NCBI GenBank assembly: GCA_940746715.1 | Contig: CALNWN010000009.1 | Span: forward strand, 1-64,000 | DNA: 64,000 nt | Reading direction: 5' to 3' | Origin: an uncultured Paraburkholderia sp. | GTDB taxonomy: Bacteria; Pseudomonadota; Gammaproteobacteria; Burkholderiales; Burkholderiaceae | Shown: positions 29,951-39,749 of the stretch, piece after piece | Position numbering within the stretch: position 1 is the first letter of the stretch | Layout: each line of letters starts with the position of its first letter | Made by a program: the position numbers and the translations under genes | The notes under the pieces: model-generated | What the model was told of the DNA's origin: nothing | The model's database searches: none | What the model saw: the letters and a program-made list of their open reading frames with translations, nothing else

Positions 29951-30997
29951 TCACAAGCAAACCGGCTCGGCTTCCAGCTCGACGCCGAATTTCTCCATGA
30001 CGTCATGCTGGATCGCACGCGCAAGCGTCAGCACCTCTGCCCCGCTCGCGCCGCCGCGATTGACGAGCACGAGCGCCTGACGCTCGTGGACGGCCGCCGC
30101 GCCGATTGAACGGCCCTTCCAGCCGCACCGGTCGATCAGCCAGCCGGCTGCGAGCTTCACGCGTCCGTCCGGTTGCGCGTAGGACACGATATCCGGCTCG
30201 CGGCGCTTCAGCGCGTCGAACTCGGCGGCGTTGACCACGGGATTCTTGAAGAAGCTGCCCGCGTTACCCAGTTGGAGCGAATCAGGCAGCTTGGCCCGCC
30301 GCACGGCGACAACCGCGTCGAAAATCGCCTGCGCGTCGGGCTCCTTGCCGCCCGCCTCATAGCCGTTCGCCGCCAGCTGCCGCGCGAGATCCGCATAGCT
30401 CGCTCGCGGCTGCCACACCTTCGGCAAACGGAAAGTGACCGATGTGATGACGAAACGGTCGCGCCCTTCCCGCTTGAAAAAACTGTCGCGATAGCCGAAT
30501 GCGCAGGCTCGCGCGTCGAGCTCGACGGTGTTCCCGGAATCCAGCTCGACGGCGCGCAGCCACGCGAAGCGCTCGCACATTTCCAGCCCGTACGCGCCGA
30601 TATTCTGAATGGGCGCCGCGCCGACGGTGCCCGGGATCAACGCGAGGTTTTCGAGACCCGGCAAACCTTGCGACAGCGTCCATGCGACGAACTCGTGCCA
30701 CGGCTCGCCGGCGGCCGCTTCGACATAGACCGCCTCGGCGTCCTCGCCGACGACGCGGCGACCGCTCAGCGCGACGATGAGCACGATTCCCGCGAAGTCG
30801 CGAGTCAGCACGACGTTGCTGCCGCCGCCCAGCACGAGCCGCGGCAAGCCGGCCGCGCGCGGATCGTTCGCCGCGGCGAGCAACTGCGCTTCATGCTCGA
30901 TGCGGCACGCCCATTGCGCGCGGACATCGAAACCAAAGGTGTTATGCGCCTTCAGCGGATAGCCGGCAATGAACAAGGCGGAATCGGATTGGGACAT
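29951..30997 (-). CDS. murB: UDP-N-acetylenolpyruvoylglucosamine reductase
   Basis: MurB is the FAD enzyme that reduces enolpyruvyl-UDP-GlcNAc to UDP-MurNAc. The 348-residue type I protein has [20 protein letters not shown], the FAD-binding [20 protein letters not shown], and the catalytic Ser in [11 protein letters not shown]. It ends with a Glu in [13 protein letters not shown]. It is complete and convergent with argG. Confidence 0.95.
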   Translation of the reverse strand: MSQSDSALFIAGYPLKAHNTFGFDVRAQWACRIEHEAQLLAAANDPRAAGLPRLVLGGGSNVVLTRDFAGIVLIVALSGRRVVGEDAEAVYVEAAAGEPWHEFVAWTLSQGLPGLENLALIPGTVGAAPIQNIGAYGLEMCERFAWLRAVELDSGNTVELDARACAFGYRDSFFKREGRDRFVITSVTFRLPKVWQPRASYADLARQLAANGYEAGGKEPDAQAIFDAVVAVRRAKLPDSLQLGNAGSFFKNPVVNAAEFDALKRREPDIVSYAQPDGRVKLAAGWLIDRCGWKGRSIGAAAVHERQALVLVNRGGASGAEVLTLARAIQHDVMEKFGVELEAEPVCL

Positions 30998-31057
30998 CGG
31001 AATAGAGCGTTGGCGACGGACGAAACTGCTGCCGGCTGCGGAGCCCGCGCGGCGGCG

Positions 31058-31087
31058 TTGGGCAAATGAGGGTGGCGTCGGTAAAAT
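31058..31087 (+). promoter_or_regulatory. Possible promoter of yajQ
   Basis: TTGGGC (31058-31063) and TAAAAT (31082-31087) are separated by 18 nt, about 83 bases ahead of yajQ and within the murB/yajQ divergent region. Confidence 0.4.
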
Positions 31088-31169
31088 GACGTCGGTCCGT
31101 GATTATAGCGAGTGCCTCGCGACGAGCCGCCGGCCGCGTCGCGCACCGCCGCACTATTGGGAGAATGCA

Positions 31170-31655
31170 ATGCCATCGTTTGACGTCGTCTGCGAAGCGA
31201 ACATGATCGAAGTCAAGAACGCGATCGAGCAGTCCAACAAGGAAATCTCAACCCGCTTCGACTTCAAAGGGTCCGACGTGCGCGTCGAACACAAGGAAAA
31301 CGAGATCAACGCCTATGCCGACGACGACTTCAAGCTCGGCCAGGTGAAAGACGTGCTGCTCTCGAAAATGGCCAAGCGCAATGTGGACGTGCGCTTTCTC
31401 GACTACGGCAAGATCGAGAAGATCGGCGGCGACAAGGTCAAGCAGGTCATCAAGATCAAGAAGGGCGTGTCGGGCGATCTGTCGAAGAAAATCGTGCGCC
31501 TCGTGAAGGACAGCAAGATCAAGGTCCAAGCGAGCATTCAGGGCGACGCCGTGCGCGTCACCGGTGCAAAGCGCGACGATCTGCAAAGCGTTATCTCCTT
31601 GCTGCGCAAGGACGTGACCGACACTCCGCTCGACTTCAACAATTTCCGCGATTAA
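31170..31655 (+). CDS. YajQ-family nucleotide-binding protein
   Basis: The 161-residue protein has two ferredoxin-like domains and reads [60 protein letters not shown] and [11 protein letters not shown]. YajQ proteins bind nucleotides, and in Xanthomonas and Pseudomonas homologues bind cyclic di-GMP. The start at 31170 follows GGGAG. It is complete and divergent from murB. Confidence 0.93.
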   Translation: MPSFDVVCEANMIEVKNAIEQSNKEISTRFDFKGSDVRVEHKENEINAYADDDFKLGQVKDVLLSKMAKRNVDVRFLDYGKIEKIGGDKVKQVIKIKKGVSGDLSKKIVRLVKDSKIKVQASIQGDAVRVTGAKRDDLQSVISLLRKDVTDTPLDFNNFRD

Positions 31656-31815
31656 CCCTTAGTTGTCGACGCTGATCGACTCAGCGCCGGGCGCTGTAAC
31701 GGCAGCCGAATGCAGTAACCCGAAAGCGCAACCGTCGATATGGCCGCGCTTGCCTGACTTCAGCAGTAGCAGCCGCCGGCAACAAAGCAGAGTGCGTTGC
31801 AGCGACCGCAGCCGT

Positions 31816-32457
31816 TCAACGTTCCTTGCCCGCCCCCGCGCCAGCCGCGGCGGCCGCCTTCTTCTTGTCGCCGATCCTGCTTTCCTCGCCGCGCATCAGC
31901 TTGCCGATGTTGCCGCGATGACGCCACACGAGCAGCGAGCTCATCACGACAATGGCGAGCGCGATAATGTGCGGCCCGAACAGAAAGCCGTCGATCGGCG
32001 CGAACGCCACCGCAGCGAGCGCCGCCAGCGACGAATAGCGCGTGAAGAACGCCACGATCAGCCACGTGAACAGCGTGGCCACGCCGAGGATCGGGTTGAT
32101 CGCGAGCAGCACGCCAGCGGCCGTCGCCACGCCCTTGCCGCCCTTGAAGCGGAAGAACACCGGGTACAGGTGGCCCAGAAACACAGCGACCGAGGCGATC
32201 GCCACCGACGTATCGTCGAGCCCGTAGCGCGCGCCGAAATGCACAACGAACCACACCGGCAGCCAGCCCTTGAAGGCATCGCCGATCAGCGTGAGAATCG
32301 CGGCCTTCTTGCTGCCGCTGCGCAGCACGTTGGTCGCGCCCGGGTTGCCCGAGCCGTAGGAGCGCGGGTCGTCGAGCCCCATGGCGGCACTCACGATCAC
32401 GGCGAACGACACCGAACCGATCAGGTAGGCAACGACAGCAACGATCAGGTTTTGCAT
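31816..32457 (-). CDS. plsY: Acyl phosphate:glycerol-3-phosphate acyltransferase
   Basis: PlsY transfers the acyl group of acyl-phosphate to glycerol-3-phosphate, the first step of phospholipid synthesis, in the inner membrane. The 213-residue protein has about five helices and the three conserved motifs [30 protein letters not shown] and [20 protein letters not shown]. The tail is Lys/Ala-rich. It is complete and ends the clean block apart from ybaK. Confidence 0.95.
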   Translation of the reverse strand: MQNLIVAVVAYLIGSVSFAVIVSAAMGLDDPRSYGSGNPGATNVLRSGSKKAAILTLIGDAFKGWLPVWFVVHFGARYGLDDTSVAIASVAVFLGHLYPVFFRFKGGKGVATAAGVLLAINPILGVATLFTWLIVAFFTRYSSLAALAAVAFAPIDGFLFGPHIIALAIVVMSSLLVWRHRGNIGKLMRGEESRIGDKKKAAAAAGAGAGKER

Positions 32458-32603
32458 CTGTGACTCTTATAAGGATCGGCGGTCTGCAACGGGATACCTC
32501 GACCGCAACGAGGGAACGGAAACCGGCACGCAACGCAACGCGGCGGGCCAAAGCGGCGCACATTCTACCCAACGCGCGCGCCGCGAAAACATTCAGGCAA
32601 ACG

Positions 32604-33101
32604 TCAATCGACGCTCGCGCACTGCACCGGCTTCGCGCCCAGCAGATCGACCAGCACGTTCGGCTCGATACTGACGAGAAAGCCGCGCCGCCCGCCGTTC
32701 AGCCAGATCCGGTTCATCTCAAGATCAAGAATGCTCGATTCCACGTACACCGGCATCTGCTTGCGAGTGCCGAAGGGTGACGTGCCGCCGATCAGATAGC
32801 CGGAATGCCGGTTCGCCACCTCGGGCTTGCACGGCTCGACGCGCTTTGCACCGATCTGCCGCGCGAGGTTCTTGGTGCTGACGGTGCGGTCGTCGTGCAT
32901 GAGAACGATCAGCGGCTTGGCGTGCTCGTCTTCCATGACAAGCGTCTTCACGACATGATGCTCGTCCACGCCGAGCTGGCGCGCGGATTCGCCCGTGCCG
33001 CCGTGTTCGACATAGTCGTAGGGATGCTCGCCGAAGGCGACGCCGTGCCGATGCAGCAACTGCGTGGCGGGCGTCTCGGAAACGTGTCTGGATTTGCTCA
33101 T
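32604..33101 (-). CDS. ybaK: Cys-tRNA(Pro)/Cys-tRNA(Cys) deacylase YbaK/EbsC
   Basis: The 165-residue protein hydrolyses mischarged aminoacyl-tRNA. It shows LGVDEHHVVKTLVMEDEHAK with the conserved Lys, SGYLIGGTSPFGTRKQMPVY with the GGxSP motif, and NGGRRGFLVSIEPNVLVDLL, as in YbaK. The start MSKSRHVSETP at 33101 is supported by family length. Longer open reading upstream is antisense to the acyl-CoA ligase and is discarded. Confidence 0.9.
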   Translation of the reverse strand: MSKSRHVSETPATQLLHRHGVAFGEHPYDYVEHGGTGESARQLGVDEHHVVKTLVMEDEHAKPLIVLMHDDRTVSTKNLARQIGAKRVEPCKPEVANRHSGYLIGGTSPFGTRKQMPVYVESSILDLEMNRIWLNGGRRGFLVSIEPNVLVDLLGAKPVQCASVD

Positions 33102-33242
33102 CGGCGCATTGTAATGGCGAATTTGCACAACGGCTATTTGCCGAATGGCCAATTGTGCGGGCCCGGGCATTGTGGCACGATCGTTCGAAAATGTTCCGGC
33201 GCGATGCACACCGGGCACGCAATCGCATTCCAGGAGACGCCC

Positions 33243-34802
33243 TTGGGCACCCGTTCGCCCTCTCGTCCCACCCTGGACGTTCCCGCGCTGCTGGCCGCGC
33301 TGCCCGCGCGCATTTCCGATATTCCCGCGCTCGCCGCCGGGCGCGATCCGCAGCATGTCGTGCTCATCGAGGACGCGCGCCGCCTCACCAACGCGCAGCT
33401 GCTGGAAGCCGTCGAGGCCGCCGCTCTGTTGCGCCAATGGGGCGTGCGCGGCGGCGATCGCGTGATGATCGTGGCGGAGAACAGCATCGCTCAGATCGTG
33501 TTGCTGTTCGCCACGGCGCGGCTCGACGCGTGGGCGCTGGTGTCGAATGCGCGGCTGTCGGCGGCGGAACTGGACGCGATTCGCGCGCACGCACAGCCGC
33601 GCGTCACGGCGTATGTGGTGGAAAGTTCCGTCGACGCCGGCCAGCACGCGAAGCGTCATGGAGCGACGGATGCACACATCCTCGCACCGGATATCGGCGC
33701 CTGGTCCTACACCGTGGATGCTTCGGCGCACGCCGAACCGGTCCAAGCCGCGAACCACCGCCAATGCGCGGCGCTGATCTACACCACCGGCACTACCGGC
33801 GCGCCAAAGGGCGTGATGCTGTCGCATCGCAATCTGCTTTTTATCGCCGCGGTGTCGAGCCGTCTGCGCTAGGTGCGTCCCGACGACGTCGTGTATGCCG
33901 TGCTGCCCATTTCGCACGTGTACGGCTTCGCGTCGGTGTGCCTCGGCAGTCTGCACGCCGGCGCGACCTTGCGCCTCACGCCGCGCTTTGCGCCGGAAGC
34001 GGTGCGCCGCGCCCTCGCCGACGAACGCGTATCGATCTTCCAGGGCGTGCCGGCCATGCACGCAAAATTGCTCGAGCATCTGCAAACGCACGGGCACGCG
34101 TGGCGCGCGCCGCATCTGCGCTTTGTCTACTCGGGCGGCTCGCCGCTCGACGCCGCGCTCAAGGCGCACGTGGAGAGCGTCTACGGTCTGCCGCTGCACA
34201 ACGGCTACGGCATGACCGAAAGCAGTCCCACCGTCTCGCAGACCATGCTCGACGCGCCGCGCAGCGACTGTTCCGTCGGCGAGGTGATTCCGGGCGTGGA
34301 AGTGCGTGTCGTCGGACTGGACGGCGTGGATGCCGCGCCCGGCGAGATCGGCGAGCTAGGGGTGCGCGGCCCGAACGTGATGCTCGGCTACTACCGCAAC
34401 CCGGAGCAGACGCGCGCCGCCGTCACGCAGGACGGCTGGCTCAAAACCGGCGACCTCGCACGGCAGGACAGCGACGGCGCGCTGCATATCGTCGGGCGCA
34501 GCAAGGATTTGATCATCCGCTCGGGCTTCAATGTGTATCCTGCCGAAGTCGAGCATGTGCTGAACGCGCACCCGCAGGTCGTGCAGTCGGCGGTGATCGG
34601 CCGTGCCGTCGAGGGTAACGAGGAAGTGGTGGCATTCGTCGAATTGGCGGCAAACGCGACCGTCACGCCCAACGAACTGGTTGCGTGGCGTGTCGAGCGT
34701 CTCGCGCCCTACAAGCGCCCGGCCGAAGTCAAGGTGCTCGCGGCGCTGCCGGCGGCATCGACGGGCAAGATCCTCAAGCACCGGCTGCGCGAATTGCTTT
34801 GA
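33243..34802 (+). pseudogene. AMP-dependent acyl-CoA synthetase/ligase with an in-frame stop
   Basis: The gene starts at TTG 33243 with CAGGAGA upstream and encodes an ANL-family ligase: P-loop LIYTTGTTGAPKGVMLSHRN, then NGYGMTESSPTVSQTM, WLKTGDLARQDSDG, SGFNVYPAEVEHVL and the catalytic Lys in AASTGKILKHRLREL. A TAG at 33870-33872 falls directly after SSRLR and before VRPDDVVYAVLPISH, in the same frame. Both halves are otherwise perfect, and the total of about 519 residues is normal. A substitution to amber is the simplest explanation. The 3' half might restart at the GTG at 33873, but a split ligase would probably be inactive. Confidence 0.88.
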
Positions 34803-34815
34803 GCGCGTATGGGCA

Positions 34816-35760
34816 TCAGCCACGCGGATGATGCATGGCATGCAGCGACTTCAGCCGCTCGCGCGCCACATGTGTGTAGATTTGAGTGGTCGAAATGTCG
34901 GTGTGACCAAGCAGCAGCTGGACCACGCGCAGGTCGGCGCCATGATTGAGCAGATGCGTCGCGAACGCATGCCGCAACGTGTGCGGCGACAGCGGCGCAT
35001 GCACGCCCGCGGCCGCCGCGTGCCGCTTGATGATGTTCCAGAACTGCTGGCGCGTCATGCCTTCGGCGCGGTTCGTCACAAAAAGCGCATCGGCCGCCCG
35101 TGCGCCGAGCAGCGCGGGCCGCGCGTCGCGCAAGTAACGCTCGATCCATCCGTGCGCCTCTTCGCCGAAGGGAATGAGCCGCTCTTTCGAGCCCTTGCCC
35201 ATCACGCGGACCACGCCTTCGTTCAGGCCCACTTCCACGGTCTTCAGCGTGACGAGTTCAATCACGCGCAAGCCGCTCGCGTACATGAGTTCGAGCATTG
35301 TGCGGTCGCGCAGACCCAAGGGCGTCTCGATGTCGGGCGCGCCGAGCAGCGCCTCGACCTGCGCTTCGCTGAGCGTGGACGGAAAGCGCGGCGGCTGCTT
35401 CGCCGAACGGATGCGCAGCGTCGGATCCACGTTCGCGCGATGCTCGCGCACGGCCCAGCCGTAATAGCGGCGAAACACGGAGAGCCGCCGGTTGGCCGAC
35501 GTCGATTTATCTTTCTGACGCGCCGCGCTGTAGGCGTTCATATCGGCCTCGCTGGCCGTGTCGAGCGACGCGCTGCGCGTTTGCGCGAGCCACTCGCTGA
35601 AGAGGCGCAGGTCGCGCCGATACGCGTCGAGCGTGTTGCGCGACAGGCCGTGTTCGAGCCACAGCGCGTCGCAGAATGCGTCGATTGAAGCGGAGCTCGC
35701 CGTGAACAAAGGCGAGTGCGACAACTGCGCGCTTGCGTCGTCAACCAGGGTATCGCTCAT
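34816..35760 (-). CDS. xerD: Site-specific tyrosine recombinase XerD
   Basis: XerD, with XerC, resolves chromosome dimers at dif during division. The 314-residue protein has the SAM-like N-terminal domain (ALWLEHGLSRNTLDAYRRDL) and the catalytic residues Arg in YASGLRVIELVTL, Lys in VMGKGSKERLIPFG, HTLRHAFATHLLNHG and LLGHTDISTTQIYTHV with the nucleophilic Tyr. It overlaps ogt by 4 bases (ATGA), suggesting coupled translation. Confidence 0.95.
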   Translation of the reverse strand: MSDTLVDDASAQLSHSPLFTASSASIDAFCDALWLEHGLSRNTLDAYRRDLRLFSEWLAQTRSASLDTASEADMNAYSAARQKDKSTSANRRLSVFRRYYGWAVREHRANVDPTLRIRSAKQPPRFPSTLSEAQVEALLGAPDIETPLGLRDRTMLELMYASGLRVIELVTLKTVEVGLNEGVVRVMGKGSKERLIPFGEEAHGWIERYLRDARPALLGARAADALFVTNRAEGMTRQQFWNIIKRHAAAAGVHAPLSPHTLRHAFATHLLNHGADLRVVQLLLGHTDISTTQIYTHVARERLKSLHAMHHPRG

Positions 35761-36227
35761 GCGTAGGGAATGCCTTCATGCGCGAGCAACCAGCGCTTGA
35801 CGTTGCGAAAGAAGCCTTCTTCGGCATGATGCGCGAATCCGCCGATGCCGCTCGAGCTCACCACACGGTGGCACGGAATCACGATCGGAAAGCAGTTGTC
35901 GCCGCACGCCTGGCCGACCGCGCGCGGCACGCTGCCTAGCTGCTTGGCCAGTTGGCCATAGGTCACCACCGCGCCGGGCGGAATCTCGACGAGCGCCTGC
36001 CACACGCGCCGCCGGAACGCGGTGCCCACGGGCGCAAGCGGCAATTCGAATTTCGCCGACGGCTCCGTGAAATACCGCTCGATCTGCTCGGCCACGCGCC
36101 GCGCCAACGGCGTGTCCGGCGCAACGTTTGGCGTCGACTCCGGCAGATAGACGATCTCGCGCACCGCCTCGCCTTCGAGACGAATGCCGACCTTGCCGAA
36201 CGGCGCATCGATCACTGCGTTGAACAT
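35757..36227 (-). CDS. ogt: Methylated-DNA--protein-cysteine methyltransferase
   Basis: This 156-residue suicide enzyme repairs O6-alkylguanine. The active-site motif is FPIVIPCHRVVSSSGIGGFA with the acceptor Cys in PCHRV, preceded by PPGAVVTYGQLAKQLG. The start MFNAVIDAPFGKVG at 36227 is taken because of a GGAGGCGG sequence just upstream. It is complete and coupled to xerD. Confidence 0.92.
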   Translation of the reverse strand: MFNAVIDAPFGKVGIRLEGEAVREIVYLPESTPNVAPDTPLARRVAEQIERYFTEPSAKFELPLAPVGTAFRRRVWQALVEIPPGAVVTYGQLAKQLGSVPRAVGQACGDNCFPIVIPCHRVVSSSGIGGFAHHAEEGFFRNVKRWLLAHEGIPYA

Positions 36228-36280
36228 GCCGCCTCCTTTCTGCTTACTGCCACCGCACCCATGAATGGCCGACGGATAGT

Positions 36281-37525
36281 TTACGCCGCTTCCAGCGCCC
36301 ACTGCACATGCTCGCGCACGAGCGCCGAAGGGTCGTCAGCGCGGCGCGTGAGCGCCTCGACGATCGCCTCGCGCGCCTCGTCGCTCAATGCGTCGCGCGA
36401 GGCGCGCAGCGCATTGCCCATGCCCACGGCGAGGTTGCGCAACCAGCTTTCGTAGCCAATGCGCCGGATCGCGCTGCCCTGCATGCGCGTGTCGAACTCG
36501 TCCGCGCCCCAGCTGAAGAGTTCCACCAGCGACGCACGGTCGAGCCCATGCCGCACGTCGAAATCGGCGACCGGCGCCGCCTGCGCGAACTTGTTCCATG
36601 GACAGACGAGCTGGCAATCGTCGCAACCATACACGCGGTTGCCGATCAGCGGACGCATCTCGACGGGAATGCTGCCCTTCAGCTCGATCGTCAGATATGA
36701 GATGCACAGGCGTGTATCCACCTTGTAAGGACCGACGATCGCGCCTGTCGGACATGCGCCGATGCAGCGCGCAACTGCCGCAATGCGAGCCCGGCGTTTC
36801 GGGCGCGACCTCGGGTGACGTCTCCGCGTCCGTCGGCAAAGGCACATCGACATAAATTTCGCCGAGAAGGAATAGCGAGCCCGCATCGCGTTGCAGCAAC
36901 AGCGTATGCTTGCCGCGCCAGCCGATGCGGCCTTCTGCGCAAGCTCCACTTCGAGCACCGGCGCGGAGTCGGTAAACACGCGATAACCGAAGGCCCCGAT
37001 CTCCGCCTGAATTTTCTCTGACAGATGTTGCAGACGGTTACGCATCACCTTGTGATAGTCGCGGCCGCGCGCATAAATCGACACCACGGCCGCCAACGGA
37101 TCCGCGAGCCGAGCCTGCTCGGCGGCTCGCCAGTCGCGGTTTTGCGGGGCTTCGTGCAGCTCGCTTTCGGCTGGCTTTCCGCTCATGGACTGCTGGGGCA
37201 AATAGGCGATGCGCGCAGTGATCACACGTAGCGTGCCGGCCACAAGCTCAGCAGGCCGCGCGCGTTTCATGCCGTGTTTGGCCATATAATCCATTTTGCC
37301 GTGGCAACCCGCTTCCAGCCAGGCTGCAAGCGGCGCTTCGGCAGCGGAGAGATCGGTATCGCTAATGCCGATCGCCCCGAACCCCAGTTCGCGGCCCCAC
37401 GTTTTGATGTTCTGCGCGAGCGCGCGCAACGCCGCTTCATCGAATTGACGCTCGGCACGCGCCTCGCCGCCAGATGCAGGCGCGTCGGACACAGGGCACA
37501 CGGGGGACTCCGGACTTCGGTTCAT
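36281..37525 (-). pseudogene. queG: Epoxyqueuosine reductase, internally frame-scrambled
   Basis: QueG is the cobalamin and iron-sulfur enzyme for the last step of tRNA queuosine synthesis. The N-terminus (WLEAGCHGKMDYMAKHGMKR, YARGRDYHKVMRNRL) and C-terminus (RVYGCDDCQLVCPWNKFA) are normal. Between about 36928 and 36770 homology lies in another frame: GIGWRGKHTLLLQRDAGSLF and LGEIYVDVPLPTDAETSPE, then SHCGSC. A missing G near 36928 and a missing GC near 36770 together restore the frame, so the frame stays open, but about 50 residues are replaced. The first cysteines of the first 4Fe-4S cluster are lost. Activity is unlikely. Confidence 0.85.
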
Positions 37526-37542
37526 CACGCCATTTTACGAGA

Positions 37543-38124
37543 ATGCCTGACCATCCCGATCGCGCGATCGCGCCGCCCGCCGAAGTTCTGCTCGAACGCT
37601 TCTTCACGTTCGCGGACGAAGCCGCCACGCTCGCGTTCGGCGAGCGCTTCGCGCGCGCTATCGAAAGCGTGGCCTTTGCTCAGGAAGGCGAGCGCGGCAA
37701 GCTCAACGCTCAGGCATTCCACGGCCTGCAAGTACAACTGGTTGGCGAACTCGGCGCCGGCAAAACCACACTCGTGCGCGCCACGTTGCGCGGCCTCGGC
37801 CACACGGGCCGCGTACGCAGTCCGACGTACACGCTCGTCGAGCCGTATGTGCTGGAACGGCCGGCCGGGGAACTCGCGCTTTACCACTTCGATCTGTACA
37901 GATTCACCGATCCAGCCGAATGGGCCAACGCAGGCTTTCGCGAGTATTTCGACAGCGGCGCAGTTTGCCTCGTCGAATGGCCGCAGCGCGCGGGCACCCT
38001 GCTCGGCGTGCCGGATCTCGTCTTCTCGCTCGACCTGGCCAACGAGGGCGACGGCCGCGTACTCGTCGCACGGGCATACAGCGAAACAGGAAAGGCATGT
38101 CTCGAAGAAAGGCATGTCTCGAAA
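37543..38124 (+). CDS. tsaE: tRNA threonylcarbamoyladenosine biosynthesis ATPase TsaE, fused in frame to AmiC
   Basis: TsaE is the ATPase of the TsaB-TsaD-TsaE complex that makes t6A in ANN-decoding tRNAs, and it is normally essential. The P-loop VGELGAGKTTLVRATLRGLG, SPTYTLVEPYV, and LYHFDLYRFTDPAEW are present. After RAYSETGKACLE a 17-bp tandem duplication (38090-38123) changes frame, so the protein runs on into amiC with no stop. Without the duplication it would read ESVDQTVPLDRIGGHRNA and stop at 38175-38177, overlapping the amiC start. All catalytic parts precede the change, so TsaE function could survive as a fusion. It is divergent from queG, 17 bases away. Confidence 0.88.
38090..38123 (+). 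repeat. Exact 17-bp tandem duplication at the tsaE/amiC boundary
   Basis: GAAAGGCATGTCTCGAA occurs twice head to tail at 38090-38106 and 38107-38123. Since 17 is not a multiple of three, it shifts tsaE into the amiC frame and removes the tsaE stop. Confidence 0.92.
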
Positions 38125-39678
38125 GTGTTGATCAAACCGTTCCGCTCGATCGAATCGGCGGCCACCGCAACGCATAACTGGCGGCGCCGGCAGATTCTGC
38201 GCGCGGGCGCGTCCACCCTCGTGCTTGGCCTCGTCGCGCCGCGTCGCGCGCGGGCCAGCTCGGTGCTCGGCGTGCGTGTGTGGCCCGCGCGCGACTACAC
38301 GCGCGTGACGATCGAATCCGATCAGCCTCTGCAGAACGCGCAGCAGTTGCTGCAGAGCCCGGACCGGCTCGTGGTCGACCTGAGCGGTCTCGATCTGGAT
38401 CAGGCGCTGAAGGATCTCGTCTCGAAGATCACGCCGAACGATCCGCAAATTCAATCGGTGCGTGTGGGGCAGTTCCAGCCGCATGTCGTGCGCATGGTGT
38501 TCGACCTTAAAGGCTCGGTGAAGCCGCAGGTGTTCACGCTGCCGCCCGTCGGGGCATACAAGTACCGGCTCGTGTTCGACCTGTATCCGGCCGTCGCGCC
38601 GGATCCGCTAATGGAACTGCTCACGCAAAGCGAGCGCAAGCAGCAAACGCTGAACGAAGAAAACAGCGCGCCGCTCGCCGACAACAGCGAAGCGTTCTTC
38701 GAGCGCTATGCGCAGAACGGCGGCAGCGGGTCCGCACAGGCCGTGCCGCATCCGCCGGCGCACGGCGGGTCGCCGTCCGGGTCTCCCTCTTTGCCGCCGA
38801 TCATCGCCAAACCGTCGACGCCCGGCGCGCCGGCCACGCCGCCCAGTGCGCTCGCCCGCAATAAGGGCAGCGGCAGCAGCGCGAACAGCACCAGCAGTCC
38901 CGGCAATGACGACAGCGGCGAGGATACCTACGCGTTCACCACGCCGAAGCCCGGCAAGAGCAACACGGTGCGCCTGTTGACCGTCGCGATCGATCCGGGA
39001 CATGGCGGCGAGGACCCGGGCGCGATCGGCGGCTCGGGCACTTACGAAAAGCATGTGGCGCTCGACATCGCGAAGAAGCTGCGGGCCAAGATCGACGCCC
39101 AGCCGAACATGCGCGCCATGATGACGCGCGACGCCGACTTCTTCGTGCCGCTGAACGTGCGGGTGCAAAAGGCGCGGCGCGTCGGCGCGGACCTGTTTGT
39201 ATCCATTCACGCGGACGCGTTCACCACGCCGGAGGCGCGCGGTTCGTCGGTGTTCGCGTTGTCGGAGCATGGTGCCTCCAGCGCGGCCGCGCGCTGGATG
39301 GCGAACAAGGAAAACTCGTCGGATCAGATTGGCGGCATCAATATCAAATCAGCCGACGCCACCGTCAACCGCGCGCTGTTCGACATGTCCACGACCGCGC
39401 AGATTCGCGACTCGATGCGCTACGGCAACTTCGTGCTGAAGGAAATTGGCGGCATCAACAAGCTGCACAAGGGTTCCGTCGAACAGGCGGGTTTTGCCGT
39501 GTTGAAGGCGCCGGATATTCCGTCCATCCTCGTGGAAACGGCATTCATCAGTAATCCGGACGAGGAGCGGCGCCTGAACGACGACGCGTATCGCGACAAG
39601 ATGGCGGACGCGATCATGAACGGCATCAAGCGCTATTTCGCGGCGAATCCGCCGCTCGCGAAAAACCGCATGACGTAG
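38125..39678 (+). CDS. amiC: N-acetylmuramoyl-L-alanine amidase AmiC (Tat-exported)
   Basis: AmiC cleaves the peptide from glycan strands in septal peptidoglycan so that daughter cells separate. The GTG at 38125 gives MLIKPF and then a twin-arginine leader NWRRRQILRAGASTLVLGLV. Residues about 55-160 form the AMIN septum-targeting domain, followed by a Ser/Pro/Gly linker. The Amidase_3 domain begins VAIDPGHGGEDPGAIGG with the zinc-binding His, and continues with FVSIHADAF and LVETAFISNPDEERRL. The same frame is open upstream through tsaE because of the 17-bp duplication. A separate start would keep Tat export, while a TsaE-AmiC fusion would bury the signal peptide. Confidence 0.92.
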   Translation: MLIKPFRSIESAATATHNWRRRQILRAGASTLVLGLVAPRRARASSVLGVRVWPARDYTRVTIESDQPLQNAQQLLQSPDRLVVDLSGLDLDQALKDLVSKITPNDPQIQSVRVGQFQPHVVRMVFDLKGSVKPQVFTLPPVGAYKYRLVFDLYPAVAPDPLMELLTQSERKQQTLNEENSAPLADNSEAFFERYAQNGGSGSAQAVPHPPAHGGSPSGSPSLPPIIAKPSTPGAPATPPSALARNKGSGSSANSTSSPGNDDSGEDTYAFTTPKPGKSNTVRLLTVAIDPGHGGEDPGAIGGSGTYEKHVALDIAKKLRAKIDAQPNMRAMMTRDADFFVPLNVRVQKARRVGADLFVSIHADAFTTPEARGSSVFALSEHGASSAAARWMANKENSSDQIGGINIKSADATVNRALFDMSTTAQIRDSMRYGNFVLKEIGGINKLHKGSVEQAGFAVLKAPDIPSILVETAFISNPDEERRLNDDAYRDKMADAIMNGIKRYFAANPPLAKNRMT

Positions 39679-39717
39679 GGCGCGCGCAAAGCGCATGCGC
39701 CGCCGGACAATCCAACG

Positions 39718-39746
39718 ACAAACGGCCGCAGCAATGCGGCCGTTTT
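39718..39746. terminator. Bidirectional terminator between amiC and eamA
   Basis: AAACGGCCGCA (39720-39730) and TGCGGCCGTTT (39735-39745) form an 11-bp stem with a 4-nt loop. A and T runs on the two sides allow it to serve both convergent genes. Confidence 0.85.
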
Positions 39747-39749
39747 GGT

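Noticed and set aside
31760..32572. A 270-codon minus-strand frame overlapping plsY.
   Set aside because: It is an alternate frame of plsY with no family similarity; the plsY frame carries all three PlsY motifs.
32604..34199. A 531-codon minus-strand frame that could be read as one protein.
   Set aside because: Only its last 165 codons are YbaK. The upstream part is antisense to the acyl-CoA ligase and has no homology.
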